Source: Planctomycetota bacterium (GTDB lineage Bacteria > Planctomycetota > UBA1135). From it: a DNA stretch of 36,357 nucleotides. The notes below the pieces were generated by a model. It saw only the letters and a program-made list of their open reading frames with translations, was not told where the DNA came from and searched no databases. The stretch covers positions 1 to 36,357 of the forward strand of contig JASMMA010000018.1 in the NCBI GenBank assembly GCA_030748415.1, written 5' to 3'. Made by a program: the position numbers and the translations under genes. Shown in pieces: positions 31,586 through 36,357 of the stretch; position 1 is the first letter of the stretch; each line of letters opens with the position of its first letter.

Positions 31586-33253
31586 GTGAAATACTTTTTG
31601 CCCCTCGCCTCACTCCTTCTTGCCCTTCCCCTCACAGCACAGAACTACCGTGATGTTGCTGAGTTGGATTCTGGCATGAATTCCCCTTACAGCACTTCAG
31701 TTATCGCAACCGAAGGAGAACACACTGTTGTTGTCTGGCAGGAAGATACTACTAAGGAACTTTGGAGTGTTACTTCTGTTTCCCAAGGAACTTCCTTCAA
31801 TGACAAAGTTCGCATTGACAACGACAGCACTAGCGCGAAGAAATACCTGGACGACATTCACAACCTTGCTGTTTGGCAGTCCAACATTTACATGGTTTGG
31901 CGCGACGAACGCAACGGTGCCGATGATGTTTACTTCACGACATCTACCGACGGTGGATTCACCTTTTCTGGTGACACACTTCTGGACAAAGGTGGCCCCA
32001 ACTCTTGCTACGATGTCGAAATGGTGAACTGGGAGGACAATCTTTATGTCCTATCCATGACCGATGATGGCGATGAAGGCATTTGGTTTACTTCATCTAA
32101 CGATGGTGGCTCCACTTGGACAACAGCTATGCGTCTCGATCCAGCCCTTGGTGATGTTGACTCCATCTCCATGACGAACGATGAAGACACCATTTATGTC
32201 GCCTACAACGACGACCGAAACGCCACATACAACGAAGACATCTTTGTCCGAGTTTCAACTGATGGCGGCCTCACTTGGAGTGCCGACACTCAAGTCAACA
32301 CTGACGGCGATGCGGTTTACCCCGTAATCCGCTGTGGCAACGACGCCGCAGTTGTGACCTGGCTCGCCGACAAGACCGCCACATCTTCTTCTGACGAAGA
32401 AACGTGGGCTGCTTTCACAACGGACACCGGCGCGACCTGGGGTGCGAACTCCATGGTTTCCACTGGTGCAGACGCCGACAACATGAGCATGTCTTGGGTT
32501 GGCGATTCCATTGGCGGCATATGCAACATTGCCTGGGAAGATAACCGAAATGGTTCAGACGAAGTTTTTGTTGCCTCTTCTGATGACTTTGGTGGATCTT
32601 GGCACGAAGCTAGCTTTGGTGCTGGTGCATATCCAGTCATCGAGTCTGACATCAACTATGTTGGGGTCGCGTTCAATGGAGGCTCTTATCCAGAAACTGC
32701 AGCCATGTCTGTCTCGTCTGATGGCGGGTTGACGCGCTGGAGTCCAATCGCTGATTTGGGCAACGGCACTGGTGGTGACACCGACTACATGGCTCTCTGC
32801 TATGACGAAATCTACGAAAGCTTTAATGTTTCTTGGAATAATGACAATACTGGCGCGAACCGCGTTTACGCAGGTGGCTGCCGCGCGCAAACGCTCACCA
32901 TGAACGGCACTTTCCAGGCTGGCCAAACCATTGACTTCTCGGTTTCTGACTTTGGCATTAACAACACTGGAATGCAATTCCGCGTTGCAGGCTCATTCAC
33001 CGATGCGAACCCAATCCTGTTGAGTGATGGGATTCGGTTGCTCTACATCGACAATGACATTGCTTTCCAAACCACTAAGAACATGCCAGAACTTCGTGGG
33101 ACTATTGATGGAAGCGGAAATGGCGCAACGAGTTCCGTCACCGTTCCAAGTGTCGTCACTCCTGGAATGGACATGTACTGGATTGCAGTAACAATCGATT
33201 TCGGCGCGAATGTGGCTTCCATAACGGATCCGCTTCATGTAACCGCCTCATAG
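31586..33253 (+). CDS. Exported Asp-box (BNR/sialidase-like) beta-propeller protein
   Basis: A signal peptide (MKYFLPLASLLLALPLTAQN) precedes a propeller region with repeated Asp boxes (S/T-x-D-x-G-x-T-W): STDGGFTF, SNDGGSTWT, STDGGLTWS, TTDTGATWG, SSDDFGGSWH and SSDGGLTRW. Such boxes occur in sialidases and in many non-enzymatic propellers. I do not see the sialidase arginine triad clearly, so enzymatic function is unproven. The sequence is very rich in Asp, Asn, Gly and Thr and low in Lys, as in calcium-binding secreted marine proteins. The last 120 or so residues (QTLTMNGTFQAGQ ... DPLHVTAS) form a beta-rich tail resembling those of the two exported hydrolases. GTG 31586 is the start, with no evident Shine-Dalgarno. 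Confidence 0.8.
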   Translation: MKYFLPLASLLLALPLTAQNYRDVAELDSGMNSPYSTSVIATEGEHTVVVWQEDTTKELWSVTSVSQGTSFNDKVRIDNDSTSAKKYLDDIHNLAVWQSNIYMVWRDERNGADDVYFTTSTDGGFTFSGDTLLDKGGPNSCYDVEMVNWEDNLYVLSMTDDGDEGIWFTSSNDGGSTWTTAMRLDPALGDVDSISMTNDEDTIYVAYNDDRNATYNEDIFVRVSTDGGLTWSADTQVNTDGDAVYPVIRCGNDAAVVTWLADKTATSSSDEETWAAFTTDTGATWGANSMVSTGADADNMSMSWVGDSIGGICNIAWEDNRNGSDEVFVASSDDFGGSWHEASFGAGAYPVIESDINYVGVAFNGGSYPETAAMSVSSDGGLTRWSPIADLGNGTGGDTDYMALCYDEIYESFNVSWNNDNTGANRVYAGGCRAQTLTMNGTFQAGQTIDFSVSDFGINNTGMQFRVAGSFTDANPILLSDGIRLLYIDNDIAFQTTKNMPELRGTIDGSGNGATSSVTVPSVVTPGMDMYWIAVTIDFGANVASITDPLHVTAS

Positions 33254-33266
33254 TCAAGCTTTTGAT

Positions 33267-33331
33267 TGGGGCCGAATGCCTCTCCCGTTTTAGCGGGAGC
33301 CTGCTAAAACACAGAAATGCATTCGGCCCCA
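33267..33331 (+). promoter_or_regulatory. Nested hairpins overlapping the start codon of the Gfo/Idh/MocA gene
   Basis: A 13-bp perfect outer stem (tGGGGCCGAATGC, 33267-33279, with 33319-33331) takes in the last base of ATG 33317-33319. Inside it, two mutually exclusive stems compete: CTCCCG/CGGGAG (33282-33287 with 33294-33299) and TTTTAGC/GCTAAAA (33288-33294 with 33303-33309). It could act as a terminator of the Asp-box gene, or control access to the next start codon. Confidence 0.55.
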
Positions 33332-34675
33332 CCCTCCCCTTCACGGCGTTCCTTTTTAAGGACCGCCGTTTTTTCATCTACTGCGCTTCCAGTGGCCTCC
33401 TCCCTCTTAGGGAGTTGCGCAACCACTCGATATGCAAAAGGAAAACTACGACATGCAAGTATCGGTGTTGGGGGAATGGGTGAAACCGATTTAAGAAATA
33501 TCTCTTCGCACCCAGATGTCGAAATTATTGCCCTTTGCGATGTGGACAAGCTTCGGCTAAAGAAAGCCGGTGAGCTTCATCCATCGGCTCGGCTTTATCA
33601 AGACTGGCGCGAACTTTTGAATGCCGAGCGAACCAACTTGGACTCAATCAATATCACCACGCCCGATCACATGCACGCACCCATTGCCTTTTCTGCAATG
33701 GAACAAGGCCTCCATGTCTACTGCCAAAAGCCCCTCACCCACACGGTCGTGGAGGCGCGCCGGCTTCGTGAAGTGGCCAATCAAACTGGAGTAGTGACTC
33801 AAATGGGAATCCAAAACCATTCGAACCCTCCATATGCACGCGCTGGGGCCCTCTTTGCCCGCCAACACATTGGTCCAATTCGGGAGGCTCATGTTTGGAC
33901 TGACCGACCTGCTGGTTGGTGGCCGCAGGGTGTTGAGCGACCTGAGGGAAGCGACCCCGTTCCAGAGCATTTGGATTGGGATGGTTGGCTAGGGGTTGCA
34001 CCAAACCGCCCATACAAAGAAGGTGCCTATCACGCCTTCGTCTGGAGAGGGCGACTAGATTTCGGAACCGGCGCCCAAGGCGACATGGCCTGTCACCTGA
34101 TGGATCCCGCTCCTTGGTTTATGGAACTCGGAGATCCTTTGAGCGTTGAGAGTTTCGGTCCACCACCCTCCAACGATACCTTTCCGCTTTGGTCGCGTGT
34201 GCGTTATGAGTTCGAGCCCACTCGTTGGACTCGCGACAACGGTGTCACTGTCACTTGGCATGACGGAAAACGAAAACCGGACGCCCTACTTTCGGAGCTC
34301 GGCGCAAGCGATTCTGCTTACCACAATGCATGTCTCTTTGTTGGAGAAGAGGGCGCATTGATGGCGAGCCCTTACGAGGCACCTCGCCTGTTACCTGGCG
34401 ACCGTTTTGTGGATATACCCATTCCTGAAGCAAGAGGGGTAAATCATTGGCACCAATGGGTCAATGCATGTTTCGGAAACGGAAAGCCAAGCGCACCGTT
34501 TTCTTATTCTGGCCGTTTGACGGAAATTGCACTACTCGGTAATGTTGCTCTTCGGTTTCCGAACCAAAAGCTGGCCTTCGACTCCGAAGCTCTTTCTTTC
34601 CCCAACCGCTCCGATGCTGACCGCTTCCTGCATAAGGATTATCGCGATGGTTGGAAAATCCCAGGTCTAAACTAA
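33317..34675 (+). CDS. Tat-exported Gfo/Idh/MocA-family oxidoreductase
   Basis: The N-terminus SPSRRSFLRTAVFSSTALPVASSLLGSC is a twin-arginine signal (RRSFLR), so the protein is exported folded with its nicotinamide cofactor. The Rossmann domain (IGVGGMGETDLRNI, EIIALCDVD) is followed by ITTPDHMHAPIA and the E/Q-K-P motif (HVYCQKPLTHTVVEARRL), where the catalytic Lys sits, and by the C-terminal Gfo/Idh beta-sheet domain with GDMACHLMDPAPWFMELG. Exported family members of this type are abundant in Planctomycetota and are assumed to act on sugars or cyclitols. ATG 33317 lies in a stable hairpin. The stop overlaps the start of the two-Sec thioredoxin-fold gene (TAATG), so the two are coupled and may work on the same exported substrate or redox pool. 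Confidence 0.9.
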   Translation: MHSAPPSPSRRSFLRTAVFSSTALPVASSLLGSCATTRYAKGKLRHASIGVGGMGETDLRNISSHPDVEIIALCDVDKLRLKKAGELHPSARLYQDWRELLNAERTNLDSINITTPDHMHAPIAFSAMEQGLHVYCQKPLTHTVVEARRLREVANQTGVVTQMGIQNHSNPPYARAGALFARQHIGPIREAHVWTDRPAGWWPQGVERPEGSDPVPEHLDWDGWLGVAPNRPYKEGAYHAFVWRGRLDFGTGAQGDMACHLMDPAPWFMELGDPLSVESFGPPPSNDTFPLWSRVRYEFEPTRWTRDNGVTVTWHDGKRKPDALLSELGASDSAYHNACLFVGEEGALMASPYEAPRLLPGDRFVDIPIPEARGVNHWHQWVNACFGNGKPSAPFSYSGRLTEIALLGNVALRFPNQKLAFDSEALSFPNRSDADRFLHKDYRDGWKIPGLN

Positions 34676-36270
34676 TGAAATTACTTTCTCTCATTTCAGT
34701 TCTCCTCCTTTCAACTCTTGCTGTTGCGCAAGAGAAAACAAAGGGTGATGCCTTTGAAGTTTTTGAGAACGCACGCCTCGAAGCTGCCGAAACCGGGCGC
34801 AACTTGTTTGTGCACCTTGGGGCTCCGTGGTGAAGCTGGTGCGGCGTTCTCGAGGAGTTCCTCGGGCAAGATGAAGTTTCTCAACTAATGTCCAAAGATT
34901 TCGTTGATTGTTCTATTGACCAAGATTTAATGCAGCATGGGGAAGAGGTCGCATCCGTTCTGCGGGCTGGAAAAGGAGGCGGCATCCCTTGGTTTGTTTT
35001 TCTTGATCCAAGTCAGCCAATATTCATTCAAGACACCGAAACTGGAGCTCTCCGCAGAAGAGAATCTGCGATTTTGGCAACTGCCGACGGCCCCAAAGGA
35101 AATGTGGGCTGTCCAATGGCAGTTGATGAACGAACTCACTTCTTGGCATGCTTAGCCTCTGCCCGAAAGTCTCTCAGCGATGAGGAGCTCCTACGAATTG
35201 CAGAACTTCAGTTGGACTTCGCAAAAGCCCGGGATGAAAAATACGGGCAATCAGTTGCCGGGATTCCCGCCCCACCAACTTCTTTTAAAGAGCTTGAGGG
35301 TGCTTTCAAAAAAGAAATGAGTGAATTCAGAAAGAAGCTCATGGAGCAACGGAAGAAAGGAAAGTCCGTCCCCTTGCCACCCAAGTATGGGACTCAAGAA
35401 TCATATTTCCCTCAATTCCGTTCCTTGGCCAAGAATTACTTAGCACCCCCAAATGACCGGGGCCAGGCCCTTTTGTGGTGCTTCTCCAACTTCCGAAGTT
35501 CTGGTGTGGAGTGGAAGAATCCTGGAGCTATTCAAACTGGTTTAGCTGATTCCCTCATTCTGAACTGGAGTGATGCCGAATGGGCAGACGGACTCGCCGC
35601 AGCAATTGCCCGAAACAAGAACTCAGATGGCTTTAATGCCGAAGAGGCTCTAAGCAGAATGGAAGGCGCATCAAATTCCACAAGGGCGCAAGCCAATGCC
35701 GCCTACCACCGGGCCAACCTTTATCGCCGCGGGGATGAGGGAAAATTCGAATCCGCACTCACGCATTTCATTCAGGAATTCCCCAGTGACGCTCGTGTTT
35801 CTAGAGCGGAAGGTTATCTACGCAACTTGCGTCTTCTAAAACTTGGAAAGGAAGCACCCAACTTTTCTGGGACTGATGTTGACGGGAACCCAATCTCACT
35901 CTCGGATTACAGAGGAAAAGTTACATTCCTCGTTTTCTGGGGATTTTGGTGAGGCCCTTGCAAGGGGGAAATCCCCCACGAAAAGGCGCTAGTTCAGCGT
36001 TTTCAAAATGACAACTTCGCGATTCTTGGAATCAACACCGACCGAGATGCTGACTCTTATCGCGCACAATGCGAAGAGCACGGTGTCAGTTGGGAAAACA
36101 TTTTCAATGGATCAACAAAAGGGGGCGTGCCCGAAGAATGGGGCATTTACGCCTATCCCACCACCTTCCTTCTGGATGCCGAAGGAAAAATTCGTTACAA
36201 AAATTTACGCGGAAAGAGGGTTGAAGAAAAAGTTGCGGAATTGTTAGGAGAGAATTTGAACAGCGACTAA
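34675..36270 (+). CDS. Exported thioredoxin-fold selenoprotein with two selenocysteines (531 residues)
   Basis: One continuous frame from ATG 34675 to TAA 36268-36270, interrupted only by UGA at codon 53 and codon 426. A signal peptide (MKLLSLISVLLLSTLAVAQ) is followed by: (1) a thioredoxin_7/DUF255-like module (about 26-130) with HLGAPW-U-SWCGVLEEF, a U-x-x-C site matching the family's C-H-W-C, and a cis-Pro-like GGIPWFVFLD; (2) a charged helical region (about 150-390) with a Lys-rich stretch and TPR-like end; (3) a TlpA/ResA-like thioredoxin domain (about 398-531) with GKEAPNFSGTDVDGNPISLSDYRGK, FWGFW-U-GPCKGEIP where U-G-P-C replaces C-G-P-C, and cis-Pro in YAYPTTFLLD. In both sites the second Cys is retained. 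Likely an extracytoplasmic thiol/selenol oxidoreductase. It overlaps the Gfo/Idh/MocA stop by one base. Confidence 0.9.
34831..34833 (+). other. In-frame UGA, selenocysteine 53 (first redox site)
   Basis: TGA replaces the first Cys of the first C-x-x-C-type site (W-U-S-W-C). Frame is preserved on both sides. Confidence 0.88.
34849..34866 (+). promoter_or_regulatory. Candidate SECIS after the first UGA
   Basis: CTCGAGG (34849-34855) pairs with CCTCGGG (34860-34866, one G-U pair) around the tetraloop AGTT, starting 23 nt after the UGA with G as second loop base. Confidence 0.6.
35950..35952 (+). other. In-frame UGA, selenocysteine 426 (second redox site)
   Basis: TGA replaces the first Cys of the TlpA-type W-C-G-P-C site (W-U-G-P-C). 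Frame is preserved on both sides. Confidence 0.9.
35954..35987 (+). promoter_or_regulatory. Candidate SECIS after the second UGA
   Basis: GGGGG (35964-35968) pairs with CCCCC (35973-35977) around AAAT. An outer stem GCC(C)TT / AAGGC (35954-35959 with 35983-35987) can extend it across an internal loop. If the top G-C pair opens, the loop begins with G. The loop is close to the UGA (about 17 nt). Confidence 0.5.
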
Positions 36271-36289
36271 GACACCAGGCCCCCCACCA

Positions 36290-36315
36290 AGACACTGACC
36301 CCCCCGATTGGGTCA
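36290..36315. repeat. Single REP-like palindrome after the two-Sec gene
   Basis: The word agacactgacccc matches the outer end of the element at 30050, followed by a TGACCC/GGGTCA palindrome (36296-36301 with 36310-36315). A partial copy of its start (taagacacc) lies at 36268-36276, overlapping the TAA stop. A single, diverged copy of the same repeat family. Confidence 0.65.
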
Positions 36316-36357
36316 AAAAAAGAGAAAAAGTTGTAATACTCCCCAAAGAGACTCGTT

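Noticed and set aside
34675-36270. Three separate genes or a decayed thioredoxin gene
   Set aside because: Only two interruptions, both UGA and both at redox Cys positions; no frameshift and no other stop in 531 codons.
36290-36315. Rho-independent terminator of the two-Sec gene
   Set aside because: The palindrome is followed by an A-run on the sense strand, not a U-run; better read as a REP-like repeat.
1-36357. General reassignment of UGA to an amino acid
   Set aside because: UGA is the natural stop of several genes here (for example acylase at 3208, amidase at 11349, SpoIIE-like at 13104, with overlapping downstream starts), and no UGA stands at Trp positions.
1-36357. CRISPR array, prophage or complete insertion sequence
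   Set aside because: No regularly spaced repeats, no cas, integrase, phage structural or transposase genes were seen.

Overview
The window looks like a chromosomal stretch from an uncultured, probably marine member of the Planctomycetota. This is inferred from several traits: an exported di-haem peroxidase, two exported hydrolases and an Asp-box protein that all end in beta-rich tail domains of a kind I associate with planctomycete secretomes; a Tat-exported Gfo/Idh/MocA oxidoreductase; a Pkn-type kinase; and an ECF sigma factor beside exported TPR-like proteins. Base composition is moderate. Genes are tightly packed, often with stop/start overlaps of 1-4 nt, and Shine-Dalgarno sequences are often absent.

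Layout. 1-770: 5' part of a Ser/Thr kinase gene, a GC-rich spacer carrying a 68-bp direct repeat, and tRNA-Gly(CCC), all on the minus strand. 839-5940 (+): penicillin-acylase-like protein, saccharopine-dehydrogenase-like reductase and di-haem cytochrome c peroxidase, probably one transcript. 5952-7094 (-): THUMP methyltransferase. 7150-8868 (+): DEAD-box helicase. 8909-12230 (+): class I fumarase, nitrilase-family amidase and an exported SurE, all overlapping. 12227-17178 (-): a four-gene run pcrA-pgpA-SpoIIE-like-mazG-like joined by three 4-nt overlaps, then a small zinc-ribbon protein. 17237-17629 (+): acpS. 17632-20177 (-): exported TPR-like protein, ECF sigma factor, TPR-like protein. 20238-21601 (-): XdhC and DUF523. 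21620-22609 (+): patatin-like lipase. 22606-26861 (-): tandem paralogous exported CocE/NonD-type hydrolases. 26928-28154 (-): cobalamin adenosyltransferase and a selenocysteine peroxiredoxin. 28255-31453: purine nucleoside phosphorylase and NupC-type nucleoside transporter (-), enclosing a small membrane peptide, a DUF4097-like exported protein and a REPIN-like palindromic element. 31586-36270 (+): Asp-box exported protein, Tat-exported Gfo/Idh/MocA protein, and a thioredoxin-fold protein with two in-frame UGA codons.

The main discovery is selenocysteine use. Three UGA codons interrupt otherwise intact redox proteins exactly where a catalytic Cys belongs: the peroxidatic position of a 2-Cys peroxiredoxin (28008-28010), and the first position of two separate C-x-x-C-type motifs in one exported protein of 531 residues (34831-34833 and 35950-35952). 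Each UGA is followed within about 10-30 nt by a stem-loop that could be a bacterial SECIS. The other genes in the window use UGA, UAA and UAG as ordinary stops, so this is not a general change of the code. The selA, selB, selC and selD genes are not in the window and must lie elsewhere if this reading is right. The two-Sec protein, with a DUF255/thioredoxin_7-like Sec module, a helical middle and a TlpA/ResA-like Sec module, is the most unusual item. It is translationally coupled to an exported sugar-type oxidoreductase.
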